Under the pieces are notes generated by a model. The model was given only the letters and a program-made list of their open reading frames with translations. It was not told the DNA's origin and searched no databases. Shown here one piece after another: positions 25,600 through 34,922 of a DNA stretch of 64,000 bases; position 1 is the first letter of the stretch, and every line of letters begins with the position of its first letter. The position numbers and the translations under genes were made by a program. The DNA is from Mobilisporobacter senegalensis (GTDB lineage Bacteria > Bacillota > Clostridia > Lachnospirales > Lachnospiraceae), in assembly GCF_003752155.1 (NCBI RefSeq), contig NZ_RJVG01000011.1, positions 1 through 64,000 of the forward strand, given 5' to 3'.

Positions 25600-25845
25600 A
25601 ATGCATAGAAGAGGAAAGTATTTTTATATTTGCTATCACAGGGAGAAAAGACAAGACTGAAAGCTTTTCATAGGATATATCAAGAAAGACACCTTGGAGC
25701 TTATTATCTGAAAGTAGTAGGATAATACGGGGAATCTCCGTTAAAGGATTAGAGTTGGATTATAAGACATCATCTTTATAATTAAACAGGGTGGTACCAC
25801 GGGTAAATTCTCGTCCCTGACATTAGTCAGGGACGTTTTTATATT
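25600..25845 (+). promoter_or_regulatory. T-box leader of hisS
   Basis: The highly conserved T-box sequence AGGGTGGTACCACGG (about 25788-25802) is followed by the terminator hairpin CGTCCCTGACATTAGTCAGGGACG and TTTTT (25812-25840). The terminator 5' arm can pair instead with the T-box region, the normal antiterminator switch. A CAC (histidine codon) at 25690-25692 in the expected 3' side of stem I is the likely specifier. The leader senses uncharged tRNA-His. Confidence 0.92.
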
Positions 25846-25862
25846 TAAAAGGAGGTAGTAGG

Positions 25863-27113
25863 ATGATTACACAAAGACCAAAAGGAACCCAGGATTGGTA
25901 TGGAAGTAATATGCATAAAAGAACAGTAATTGAGGAAATTGCCAGAAAATTATGTAAAGTTTATAATATCAAAGAAGTAATTACACCCGTATTTGAGCAT
26001 ACAGTTCTCTTTCAAAGAGGTGTGGGCGAAACAACAGATGTAGTTCAAAAAGAGATGTATACTTTTGAAGATAAAGGACATAGAAGCATTACATTAAAAC
26101 CAGAAGGGACAGCCGGTGCCATTCGTGCTTATCTGGAGAATAATATGTATGCAGAGAGTGGTCCGACGAAATTATTTTATGTAACACCAGCATTTCGTTA
26201 TGAGCAGCCCCAAAGTGGCAGACTTAGACAGCATCATCAATTTGGAGTTGAATTTGTAGGATCTAAAAGTCCGTTGGCAGAAGTAGAATTAATTGTGCTA
26301 ATTACTACATTAATTAAAGAAATTGGACTAAAAGGTGCGAAACTTCACATTAATAGTATTGGTTGCAAAAACTGCAGAAAAACTTATAATGAAGCACTTC
26401 TTAAATATTTAAATGAGCATAAAGAGACCTTATGCCCTACCTGCAAAGAAAGAATGATAAAGAACCCTCTCAGGGTGCTTGACTGTAAGGTTCCTTCTTG
26501 CAAAGAGATAGTGAAAGATGCGCCGCGTACCATAGAGTATTTAGATGAGGAATGCAGGGAACACTTTGAAGAATTACAAAGTTTATTAGATGAACTTAAT
26601 ATACCTTATGAAATTGATACTGGAATTGTCAGAGGCCTTGATTATTATACAAAAACAGTGTTTGAATTTGTAAATGAAGATGGTTTTACCCTATGTGGTG
26701 GTGGCCGTTATGACAATCTTATACACGAAATTGATGAAAAACAGGATATTCCGTCTGTTGGATTTGGTATGGGAATTGAGAGAATCCTATATTTCCTGGA
26801 GAAAGAAAATGTAGAGTTAGAACCGGAACCACAGATTGATTTGTACGTAGGTATACTTGGAAAAGAAGCTAAAGCAGAGGCATACAAGATGGTGAATACA
26901 CTTAGGAATGAAGGGTATGTAGTAGAAACAGATTATATGGATCGCAGTGTGAAAGCACAAATGAAATATGCGAATAAAATTGGGGCTAAAAATACTGCAA
27001 TTTTAGGTCCGGACGAGCTGGCTAATAATATAGTCCAGATAAAGAATATGGAGACGGGTGAACAGACAGAAACTAAGATCCATGATATTGTACGCTATTT
27101 TCAAGAGAAATAA
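25863..27113 (+). CDS. hisS: Histidyl-tRNA synthetase
   Basis: A 416-residue class II synthetase. Motif 2 is seen in [18 protein letters not shown], the histidine-binding signatures are [16 protein letters not shown] and CGGGRYDNL, motif 3 is [10 protein letters not shown], and there is a C-terminal anticodon domain ([15 protein letters not shown]). AGGAGG lies upstream of the ATG. It is controlled by the T-box upstream. Confidence 0.97.
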   Translation: MITQRPKGTQDWYGSNMHKRTVIEEIARKLCKVYNIKEVITPVFEHTVLFQRGVGETTDVVQKEMYTFEDKGHRSITLKPEGTAGAIRAYLENNMYAESGPTKLFYVTPAFRYEQPQSGRLRQHHQFGVEFVGSKSPLAEVELIVLITTLIKEIGLKGAKLHINSIGCKNCRKTYNEALLKYLNEHKETLCPTCKERMIKNPLRVLDCKVPSCKEIVKDAPRTIEYLDEECREHFEELQSLLDELNIPYEIDTGIVRGLDYYTKTVFEFVNEDGFTLCGGGRYDNLIHEIDEKQDIPSVGFGMGIERILYFLEKENVELEPEPQIDLYVGILGKEAKAEAYKMVNTLRNEGYVVETDYMDRSVKAQMKYANKIGAKNTAILGPDELANNIVQIKNMETGEQTETKIHDIVRYFQEK

Positions 27114-27196
27114 TTTATCTAAAAAAGACAGTGTTAATTTTTAAAAGTCAAGAGGAACTTTACTAAAGACAAGTCACCAACAAAGGAGAGATGATT

Positions 27197-28990
27197 ATGA
27201 AAGGAACAGTAGTATCAACATGGGTCGAATCTTGTAGAAAATTATATGGAAATAAACTTGTAGATGAAGCTATGAAAGCCAATGGTTTAGTTGAAACACA
27301 TCTTTTTAACCCATTGGAAGATGTAGATGATAAAGTTGCAAAAGGTATTGTTGATTACGTAGGAAATGCTTGTGGAAAAAGCCATCAAGAAATTTGGTTT
27401 ACTATGGGTGAAGAAAATATTTCTACATTTAGTAAAGCTTATCCTGGATTCTTTCGACATGAATCTGCATACCAGTTCTTAAAATCAATGAATGATGTTC
27501 ATAAAATTGTAATGAAGAGATTTAAAGGCTCCGTTCCTCCCATTCTGGATGTGATTCCTATCTCATCTCATGACATACATTTTATTTATCGCTCGAAACG
27601 GGAAATGGGAGATTATCTGACCGGCTTAATTAGTGGAGTAGCACATTATTTTAATGAAGACATTAAGGTTTTGGTTGAATCTCAAACAAAAGAAGAAACT
27701 AAGTTACGTTTGACTTTTTCAAAGGAAATACAATCTGTGAAAAATTATCATATAAATAATTTATTTTCTTTTGGAGTTATTCGCAATACTGCCGTTAAGA
27801 GTGGAATCGTGAATACACTTGTTGTGACAGCTGCATCTTTTGCCCTTAGCATGAATCCGGTAAATTCATTAATTATTGGGATTGCCACATTTGTCGTATC
27901 TTTAATATCAGCAAGTTGTTTTAATCGTCCAATAAAATTTATTATGAAGGAATTAAAGAAATTAACCAATTCTAATTTTTCAGAAACCGTTATATTACAT
28001 TCTCATGATGAATACGAAGAACTGATGAATGAATTAAATTCAATCAAAGGGAATATACAAAAAGATTTTATTGGATTTAACGCAATCGTAGATGAATTAA
28101 ATACCTTTAATGCATCCATATCAAAAATATCCAGTACGATGCATTCTGCTTCTGATGATATTACAGACGTAATCGATCAGGTAGCAATGGCTGCTACTAC
28201 TCAGGCAGAAGATACAGAAAAGGCAATTACTGTCCTTGATGAAAGCGTACAAAATGTGACACGTCTTTCCGATGAAGGACAAAAGAATAAAGTTAAGATA
28301 GAAGAAGCAATAGAGAGCATAGAAAGCAGTTTTGTCAACGTTGAAGAAACTGCCTCAAAAATTAATACGATGCTTACTAAATTTAATGAAATCAAACAAA
28401 ATAGTGATGAATTAAAAGTAAATGCGGATAATATTGAGGAAATCGTACTTATCGTATCCTCCATTGCAAAACAGATTAACCTGTTAGCTTTAAATGCATC
28501 TATTGAAGCTGCAAGAGCAGGAGAAGCAGGAAAAGGATTTACTGTAGTAGCAGAAGAAGTCAGAAAACTTTCGGAAGAGACCAATAGCGCAGTGGACCAA
28601 ATTAATACTAGTTTAAACATTTTTACGTCAAGTATCGGTCAGGTTGTTGAGGGTATTGATACTCAGTATACAGTTCTGGAAACAGAAAATTCAATCCTTA
28701 AAAAAGCAGTAGAAACTTCAAGTGGATCTAATAAGCATCTTAAAGCAGTTGCAGATTTATTAATACAAAATTCTGCAGATCTTAAAACGGAGGCTGATAA
28801 TATTACGACGTTATTTGACGGCATTCAGAATTTAGCTGCAATTGCAGAGGAAAATTCAGCATCTACGGAAGAAGCAAGTTCTAATGTAGCAATTTATGTG
28901 GATCAGATTAATGAACTGACAAATCAGATTTCTGTATTTGATTCCATGATTAAGAACTTTCAGGAAGATTTAAAGAAATATGTAATTTAA
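27197..28990 (+). CDS. H-NOX (heme-nitric oxide/oxygen) chemoreceptor
   Basis: The start at 27197 (MKGTVVSTW) has GGAG eight bases upstream; an ATG at 27191 sits on the ribosome site. Residues 1-180 are an H-NOX heme domain. With this start, His102 (proximal ligand), Pro115 and the Y131-S133-R135 propionate motif fall on exactly the same numbers as in Caldanaerobacter Tar4, and the distal oxygen-binding trio Trp9, Asn74 and Tyr140 is present too. Two membrane helices (about 195-240), a HAMP-like linker and a methyl-accepting signalling domain (hairpin tip around [13 protein letters not shown]) follow. Predicted: an oxygen- or NO-sensing taxis receptor. No che genes are in the window. Confidence 0.93.
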   Translation: MKGTVVSTWVESCRKLYGNKLVDEAMKANGLVETHLFNPLEDVDDKVAKGIVDYVGNACGKSHQEIWFTMGEENISTFSKAYPGFFRHESAYQFLKSMNDVHKIVMKRFKGSVPPILDVIPISSHDIHFIYRSKREMGDYLTGLISGVAHYFNEDIKVLVESQTKEETKLRLTFSKEIQSVKNYHINNLFSFGVIRNTAVKSGIVNTLVVTAASFALSMNPVNSLIIGIATFVVSLISASCFNRPIKFIMKELKKLTNSNFSETVILHSHDEYEELMNELNSIKGNIQKDFIGFNAIVDELNTFNASISKISSTMHSASDDITDVIDQVAMAATTQAEDTEKAITVLDESVQNVTRLSDEGQKNKVKIEEAIESIESSFVNVEETASKINTMLTKFNEIKQNSDELKVNADNIEEIVLIVSSIAKQINLLALNASIEAARAGEAGKGFTVVAEEVRKLSEETNSAVDQINTSLNIFTSSIGQVVEGIDTQYTVLETENSILKKAVETSSGSNKHLKAVADLLIQNSADLKTEADNITTLFDGIQNLAAIAEENSASTEEASSNVAIYVDQINELTNQISVFDSMIKNFQEDLKKYVI

Positions 28991-28997
28991 TAAGTAA

Positions 28998-29185
28998 TTG
29001 CGAAACTTTGTTCTGTGTCTATTGATGTCCCGTGTTCTTAGGCTGTCTACTACAGTTTACTGAAAATGTTCGACTTATACATACAAAAAAATATTTGTAT
29101 GTAACGTACAAACATTTTCAGTAAACAGTAACGACAGACAAAGTACACGTTGGAACAATCATAGACACAGTTAAGAGTTTCGCAA
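28998..29185 (+). repeat. 188-bp nested inverted-repeat element
   Basis: The outer ends TTGCGAAACT (28998-29007) and AGTTTCGCAA (29176-29185) are inverted, with CTGTGTCTAT / ATAGACACAG next inside, then GTTTACTGAAAATGTT (29055-29070) with AACATTTTCAGTAAAC (29111-29126), and at the centre TACATACAAA / TTTGTATGTA. Almost the whole element can fold on itself. It may be a MITE-like element or a structured intergenic repeat. It fills the gap before aspS. Confidence 0.7.
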
Positions 29186-29223
29186 ATATCTAAATATGTA
29201 ATTTAGTATAAAGGAGATTAGTT

Positions 29224-31017
29224 ATGGCAGAGTCAATGAAAGGATTGCATCGTACTCATAGATGTACAGAAGTATCAAATAAAAATATAGGTGAAACCGT
29301 AACCGTGATGGGTTGGGTTCAGAAAAGCAGAAATAAAGGCGGTATTGTATTTACCGATTTAAGAGATCGTTCTGGATTACTTCAAATTATATTCGAAGAG
29401 GGAAGTATTAGCTCAGAGGTTTTTGAAAGAGCTGGAAGACTTAGAAGTGAGTTTGTAATTGCAGTTACTGGTAAAGTAGAGTCTCGTTCTGGGGCAACCA
29501 ATGAAAACTTAGTAACTGGTGATATAGAGATTCGTGCCAAAGAACTTCGTGTTCTTTCTGAGGCAGATACTCCACCGTTTCCAATTGAGGAAGCCAGTAA
29601 AACGAAGGAAGAATTAAGATTAAAATATCGTTATCTTGATCTGCGCAGACCGGACCTTCAGAAAAATTTAATTATGAGAAGTAAGGTCGCTACATTAACA
29701 AGGCAATTTTTATCAGAAGAAGGGTTTCTTGAGATTGAAACACCAATGCTTAATAAGAGTACGCCAGAGGGAGCAAGAGATTATCTTGTACCAAGCCGTG
29801 TGCACCCTGGTAACTTTTATGCACTTCCACAGTCTCCACAGATATTTAAGCAATTGTTAATGTGCTCTGGATATGATAGATACTTCCAGATAGCAAAATG
29901 TTTCCGTGATGAAGATTTACGTGCTGACAGACAGCCAGAGTTTACTCAGATAGATATGGAATTATCATTTGTAGAGATAGAAGATATTTTAGATGTAAAT
30001 GAAAGATTACTTCAAAAATTATTTAAAGAAGTGCTGGGAGTAGAGATTCAGACACCAATTCAAAGAATGACTTATAAAGAGGCAATGGATCGTTTTGGTT
30101 CTGATAAACCGGATCTACGTTTTGGAATGGAATTAAAAAATGTATCAGAAATTGTTAAAGATACTGAATTTGCTGTATTTAAAGGTGCTTTAGAAAATGG
30201 CGGAAGCATTCGGGGGATTAATGCTGCCGGACAGGCCGATATGCCAAGAAAGAAGATAGATGCTCTTGTGGACTTTGCGAAAGGTTATGGAGCAAAAGGA
30301 TTAGCATATCTGGCAATTAATGAAGATGGTACTTATAAATCATCTTTTGCTAAATTCATGACAGAAGAAGAGCTAAAGGCTCTTGTGTCAGCTATGGAAG
30401 GTAAACCAGGAGATTTATTATTCTTTGCGGCTGATAAAGATAAGATTGTGTATAATGTTCTTGGTGCTCTCCGTATAGAGATAGCAGATAAATTGGAATT
30501 ACTTAAAAAAGATGATTATCATTTCTTATGGGTAACTGAATTCCCATTGCTTGAATGGTCTGAGGAAGAAGAAAGATTTACTGCTATGCACCACCCATTC
30601 ACAATGCCTATGGAGGAAGACTTACATCTATTATCAACAGATCCTGGCAAAGTAAGGGCAAAGGCTTATGATATTGTTCTAAATGGTACTGAGCTTGGTG
30701 GAGGAAGTCTTAGAATCTATCAGAATGATATACAGGAAAAAATGTTTGAAGTTCTTGGATTTACAAAAGAAGATGCTTATGAAAGATTTGGTTTCCTGTT
30801 AAATGCATTTAAGTACGGAGTTCCACCACATGGCGGTCTTGCATTTGGTTTAGACAGACTTATCATGTTGATGGCAAAAGAAGATAGCATTCGTGATGTT
30901 ATTGCATTCCCTAAAGTAAAAGATGCTTCCTGTCTTATGACAGAGGCGCCAAATGTGGTTGATGCAAAACAGTTAGATGAGCTGGGAATTGGTATTAATA
31001 ATAATTTAAATTTATAA
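29224..31017 (+). CDS. aspS: Aspartyl-tRNA synthetase
   Basis: A 597-residue bacterial-type enzyme. It has an OB anticodon domain (1-110), the class II core (PQSPQIFKQLLM, FRDEDLRADRQPEFTQID), the bacterial GAD insertion (about 290-410) and the final motif 3 (FGLDRLIMLM). Length and order are normal. AAAGGAG lies upstream of the ATG. No T-box is visible; the upstream gap contains the palindromic repeat. Confidence 0.97.
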   Translation: MAESMKGLHRTHRCTEVSNKNIGETVTVMGWVQKSRNKGGIVFTDLRDRSGLLQIIFEEGSISSEVFERAGRLRSEFVIAVTGKVESRSGATNENLVTGDIEIRAKELRVLSEADTPPFPIEEASKTKEELRLKYRYLDLRRPDLQKNLIMRSKVATLTRQFLSEEGFLEIETPMLNKSTPEGARDYLVPSRVHPGNFYALPQSPQIFKQLLMCSGYDRYFQIAKCFRDEDLRADRQPEFTQIDMELSFVEIEDILDVNERLLQKLFKEVLGVEIQTPIQRMTYKEAMDRFGSDKPDLRFGMELKNVSEIVKDTEFAVFKGALENGGSIRGINAAGQADMPRKKIDALVDFAKGYGAKGLAYLAINEDGTYKSSFAKFMTEEELKALVSAMEGKPGDLLFFAADKDKIVYNVLGALRIEIADKLELLKKDDYHFLWVTEFPLLEWSEEEERFTAMHHPFTMPMEEDLHLLSTDPGKVRAKAYDIVLNGTELGGGSLRIYQNDIQEKMFEVLGFTKEDAYERFGFLLNAFKYGVPPHGGLAFGLDRLIMLMAKEDSIRDVIAFPKVKDASCLMTEAPNVVDAKQLDELGIGINNNLNL

Positions 31018-31040
31018 AGGAAAACTTAATTCAGGCATAT

Positions 31041-31083
31041 ATAACCTCGAAATGAAATGTTGATCCATTTCGGGGTTATTTTA
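31041..31083 (+). terminator. Terminator after aspS
   Basis: AACCTCGAAATG pairs with CATTTCGGGGTT (one G-U pair), followed by ATTTTAT. Confidence 0.8.
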
Positions 31084-31140
31084 TCTGAACTTGATTCCAA
31101 TAAAATAAATAAAATTTTTAAAATTGAAAGAAGCGTTGAT

Positions 31141-32478
31141 ATGGTTAAGGACATGACAGTTGGAAATCCAACAAAATTAATATTATCTTTTTCACTACCT
31201 TTGTTAGTAGGTAATATATTTCAACAATTATATAATATGGTGGACGCTCTGATTGTTGGAAGATTTGTGGGCGTTAAATCTTTAGCGGCAGTGGGATCTA
31301 CAGGTTCTCTGGCATTTTTAGTATTAGGATTTATCATTGGATTAACCAGTGGATTCTCTGTCTTGGCAGCTCAACGGTTTGGAGCAAAAGATGAGGATGG
31401 GCTAAGACACAGTGTTGCAATGTCTATTTATTTATGTGCTGCATTTACAATAATAATTACACTTTTATCTGTACTTACATCTAAATCTTTATTATTGTTA
31501 ATGAAGACACCTGCTGATATTTTAGATGATGCCAATACTTATATTATCATAATCTATATGGGGTGTATTGTAGCTTTCATTTACAATATGCTTGCAGGTA
31601 TTTTACGTGCATTAGGGGATAGCAGGACCCCGTTATATTTTTTAATTATTGCATCCATACTTAATGTTATTTTAGATATTGCCTTTGTTGTAAATTTCAA
31701 TATGGGAGTTGCAGGAGCAGCTTATGCAACAGTAATATCCCAGGGAGTTTCAGGTCTGTTATGTTTCATATACATAAAAAAGAAGTTCCCTATATTAAAA
31801 TTTCAAAAGAAAGATTGGAAGTTTAACAGTAATACAGCAAAACATCTGCTTAAAATTGGATTACCCATGTCTTTTCAGTTCTCAATTACAGCAATAGGGG
31901 TAATGATATTACAAAGTGCAATTAATAGCTTTGGTTCCACTGTTGTGGCAGCATTCACAGCAGCATCCAAGGTAGAACCTTTAGCGACTATGCCATTGGC
32001 AAGCTTAGGGGTGACTATGGCTACATATACCGGTCAGAATCTTGGCGCAGGGAAATATGAGCGTATTAAAGATGGGGTTAAAAAATGTATGATCATCAGC
32101 CTGATTGCAAGTTTAATAGGAAGTGCTCTGGTATTTCTATTTGGCAGGTATTTCGTTAACCTGTTTTTATCAGAGCCTCAGGAAGAAGTGATCAATTATG
32201 CGACAAAATATCTTAATACGATTGCTTTGTTTTTCTTCCCATTAGGAATATTATTTATCTTTCGAAATACACTACAAGGGCTGGGAGATGGTCTGATTCC
32301 ACTGCTTGGCGGAGTGATTGAACTGGTTTCCAGATCTGTGATTGCACTTGTATTTTCAGGAATCTTCGGATATGCAGCAGTATGTTATGCCAGTCCTTTG
32401 TCGTGGATTACAGCTGCACCATGGCTATATATATGTTATCGTATAAGAGCAAAAAAACTGATTGACAGTGAAACATAA
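31141..32478 (+). CDS. MATE-family multidrug efflux protein
   Basis: The start at 31141 (MVKDMTVGNPTKLIL) is typical for the family; the frame is open from 31057, but the earlier part overlaps the aspS terminator. The 445-residue protein has twelve predicted membrane helices, with the conserved FSLPLLVGNIFQQLYNMVDALIVGRFVG and the half-repeat around GLPMSFQFS. It exports cationic compounds using an ion gradient; the substrate is unknown. The ribosome site (AAAGAAG) is weak. DUF1294 follows after 12 bases. Confidence 0.9.
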   Translation: MVKDMTVGNPTKLILSFSLPLLVGNIFQQLYNMVDALIVGRFVGVKSLAAVGSTGSLAFLVLGFIIGLTSGFSVLAAQRFGAKDEDGLRHSVAMSIYLCAAFTIIITLLSVLTSKSLLLLMKTPADILDDANTYIIIIYMGCIVAFIYNMLAGILRALGDSRTPLYFLIIASILNVILDIAFVVNFNMGVAGAAYATVISQGVSGLLCFIYIKKKFPILKFQKKDWKFNSNTAKHLLKIGLPMSFQFSITAIGVMILQSAINSFGSTVVAAFTAASKVEPLATMPLASLGVTMATYTGQNLGAGKYERIKDGVKKCMIISLIASLIGSALVFLFGRYFVNLFLSEPQEEVINYATKYLNTIALFFFPLGILFIFRNTLQGLGDGLIPLLGGVIELVSRSVIALVFSGIFGYAAVCYASPLSWITAAPWLYICYRIRAKKLIDSET

Positions 32479-32490
32479 GGAGAAATATAA

Positions 32491-32805
32491 ATGGGCGGGA
32501 TGTTTTATATTTTAATCTCATATATCATTATTATTAATTGTATAGGGTTTGCAATTATGGGTTATGATAAACAGAGGGCAAAAAGACATGAATGGAGAGT
32601 AAAAGAGAGAACCATTTTTGCCATAGGGTATTTTGGCGGATGTCTTGGAATCTTACTGGGAATGAGTACATTCCGCCATAAAACAAAACATAAAAAATTT
32701 GTTTATGGAATTCCGTTTATTCTTTTTCTCCAACTGTTAATCATTGCAATAATATTCCATAGTAAGTATATAAATCCAAATACTTACAAATTATTGAAAA
32801 AATGA
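32491..32805 (+). CDS. DUF1294 membrane protein
   Basis: A 104-residue protein with about three membrane segments. Family hallmarks are [17 protein letters not shown], the [11 protein letters not shown] turn and the [12 protein letters not shown] motif. Function unknown. It is co-transcribed with the MATE gene (12-base gap). The cold-shock gene promoter begins at its stop codon. Confidence 0.88.
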   Translation: MGGMFYILISYIIIINCIGFAIMGYDKQRAKRHEWRVKERTIFAIGYFGGCLGILLGMSTFRHKTKHKKFVYGIPFILFLQLLIIAIIFHSKYINPNTYKLLKK

Positions 32806-32834
32806 TTGACATAAATCAAAAACAATGTTATTAT
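32806..32834 (+). promoter_or_regulatory. Promoter of the cold-shock gene
   Basis: A consensus -35 TTGACA (32806-32811), a 17-base spacer and TATTAT (32829-32834). The 5' leader is about 48 bases. Confidence 0.8.
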
Positions 32835-32888
32835 AAGTTTGTTGTAAATAGTTGCAACACAATATTTATTATTTTGGAGGAATTACAC

Positions 32889-33089
32889 ATGAACAAAGGT
32901 ACAGTTAAATGGTTTAACAATCAAAAAGGTTTCGGATTTATCTCTGATGAACAAGGAAATGATGTTTTCGTTCACTATTCAGGACTTAACATGGATGGTT
33001 TCAAGTCTCTTGAAGAAGGACAAGAAGTTGAATTTGAAGTTGTTAACGGAGCTAAAGGACCTCAAGCTACTAACGTTACAAAATGCTAA
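32889..33089 (+). CDS. Cold-shock protein (CspA family)
   Basis: The start at 32889 has GGAGG just upstream. The 66-residue OB-fold protein has both RNA-binding motifs, KGFGFI (RNP1) and VFVHYS (RNP2), and begins [12 protein letters not shown]. It binds single-stranded nucleic acid and acts as an RNA chaperone. Monocistronic, with a strong promoter and terminator, fitting high expression. Confidence 0.96.
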   Translation: MNKGTVKWFNNQKGFGFISDEQGNDVFVHYSGLNMDGFKSLEEGQEVEFEVVNGAKGPQATNVTKC

Positions 33090-33182
33090 TCAAATAAAGT
33101 TATTCAGTGTGCCTTTTTCTAATATATAAATTTTTATAATTTTTATACAGAATTAGCTATATTGTTAAGAACGAACTTGATT

Positions 33183-33211
33183 AAAGGTTATCCGAAAGGA
33201 TAACCTTTTTT
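33183..33211 (+). terminator. Terminator after the cold-shock gene
   Basis: AAAGGTTATCC and GGATAACCTTT pair around a GAAA tetraloop, followed by TTTTT. Confidence 0.92.
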
Positions 33212-33246
33212 GGTATTAGTAATTCTGTATGGATGGGAGTGTCGTG

Positions 33247-34908
33247 ATGGAAGTTCAATTCTTACCTGTAAATAAAAAAATCAAGGTAGAGCCCGGTACC
33301 AGCTTACTTCAAGCTGCCATAGATTCTGCTATTGATGTTAATGCAGTATGTGGGGGTAACGGTACTTGTGGAAAATGCAAGATGTTAGTTACCAAAGGAA
33401 ACATAAAAGATTATGATGAAATAGAAAAGCAGTCGTTGACCAATGAAGAATTAAACAAGGGTATGCGCTTATCATGCAGAATGAAGATAGAGAGTAATTG
33501 TTGTGTTATTGTTCCGGAGGAGACGAGAAAGAGAACAACTGTTACAAAACAAAAGAAAATAGAACTGGATAAATTAAGTAATTATGGGGTATCCATTGAT
33601 ATTGGAACTACAAGTGTTGAGGCCTGTTTATTTGATCTGGACAAGCAATACAGCTTAATACAAATTGCGAGAAATAATCCTCAAAGAGCTTACGGTGCAG
33701 ATGTTATTTCCAGGATAAGTTATTGCAATCAATCTGTGGAGCATCTTAATAATTTACATAGATTGATCCGGGAGTGCTGTAATGAATTAATTCATGACTT
33801 ATTGGCAGGCTGTGGAATATTGAATGAAGATAATTTAAAATCCAATAAAATTGAGGATGTTAATCTTAGAAATTTGATTTATAATAAAATTAAAAAATGT
33901 GTGATTCTTGGGAATACAACAATGAGTCATATTTTTCTTGGAAAAAGTTTGAAAGGATTAGCCAAAGTTCCATTTGAAGAGATCAATTATGATATTCAGT
34001 ACTTATCTAATGATGAGAAACAATTCCATATGAGCTTGGAAGGTGAAATTATTGTACTTCCTGGAATATATGGACACGTTGGCTCAGATACTCTTGGCTG
34101 TATCTTAGCTACGGATTTTGAAAAACAAAAAGGAATCAATCTTATAATAGATATTGGGACCAATGGTGAAATGGTAATTTCTAAGGATGGTACTATGATA
34201 TGCTGTTCTACTGCAGCCGGGCCGGCATTTGAAGGAGCATCTATCTATCAGGGAATGAGGGCAATGGATGGTGCTATCAAAGGAGTTTATATAGATAAGC
34301 AGGATATCAGACTTGATGTTATTGGAGAGATTAATCCGTCAGGAATTTGTGGCTCCGGTATTATTGACGCAATTGCTGAACTGATAAAAGAGGGGATCAT
34401 TGATGAAACAGGCAGAATTTTAACGTCAGAAGAAACAGACTCTTCTTTGGCATCCCGGATTGTCAATGAAAATGGAATGAAGTTTATTCTGGGACATTCG
34501 AAAGATGGGCGGAACATAGTATTAACACAGCAGGATATAAGAGAAGTTCAATTGGCAAAAGCTGCAATCAACGCAGGGACGATATCTTTACTTGAAGCAG
34601 CAGGGGTAGAAAGCAAAGATATAAACAATATATATATTGCGGGAGCATTTGGCAGTAATATAAATATTGATAATGCAATTGTATTAGGACTGCTGCCAGA
34701 TATTAACAGAAGGAAATTCAGGCTAATCGGGAACGGCGCATTAAATGGCGGGGTAACGATTCTATCAGGAGAAAAGACCATTGAAGAAGTAACAATAATA
34801 AGTAATAAGGTAAAACATATTGAACTTGCCAATGACGATGGATTTCAAAAAAGATATATTGATGGGATAAATTTTAGCCATCAGACAAGTTCCACTGCTG
34901 GATTTTAA
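33247..34908 (+). CDS. RACo-like [2Fe-2S] ferredoxin / DUF4445 ASKHA protein
   Basis: The start at 33247 is chosen for GGGAG seven bases upstream. The 553-residue protein has an N-terminal plant-type [2Fe-2S] ferredoxin domain (Cys35, Cys41, Cys44 in CGGNGTCGKC and Cys77 in RLSCRM). The large C-terminal part resembles an actin-like ATPase (SIDIGTTSVEACLFD, DIGTNGEMV, YIAGAFGSNI). This is the layout of RACo/RamA proteins that reactivate oxidised corrinoid methyltransferases by ATP-driven reduction. No corrinoid protein or methyltransferase gene is in the window, so its partner is unknown. The following PAS/GAF-like gene is likely in the same operon (14-base gap). Confidence 0.88.
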   Translation: MEVQFLPVNKKIKVEPGTSLLQAAIDSAIDVNAVCGGNGTCGKCKMLVTKGNIKDYDEIEKQSLTNEELNKGMRLSCRMKIESNCCVIVPEETRKRTTVTKQKKIELDKLSNYGVSIDIGTTSVEACLFDLDKQYSLIQIARNNPQRAYGADVISRISYCNQSVEHLNNLHRLIRECCNELIHDLLAGCGILNEDNLKSNKIEDVNLRNLIYNKIKKCVILGNTTMSHIFLGKSLKGLAKVPFEEINYDIQYLSNDEKQFHMSLEGEIIVLPGIYGHVGSDTLGCILATDFEKQKGINLIIDIGTNGEMVISKDGTMICCSTAAGPAFEGASIYQGMRAMDGAIKGVYIDKQDIRLDVIGEINPSGICGSGIIDAIAELIKEGIIDETGRILTSEETDSSLASRIVNENGMKFILGHSKDGRNIVLTQQDIREVQLAKAAINAGTISLLEAAGVESKDINNIYIAGAFGSNINIDNAIVLGLLPDINRRKFRLIGNGALNGGVTILSGEKTIEEVTIISNKVKHIELANDDGFQKRYIDGINFSHQTSSTAGF

Positions 34909-34922
34909 CTAAGGAGAAGTAT

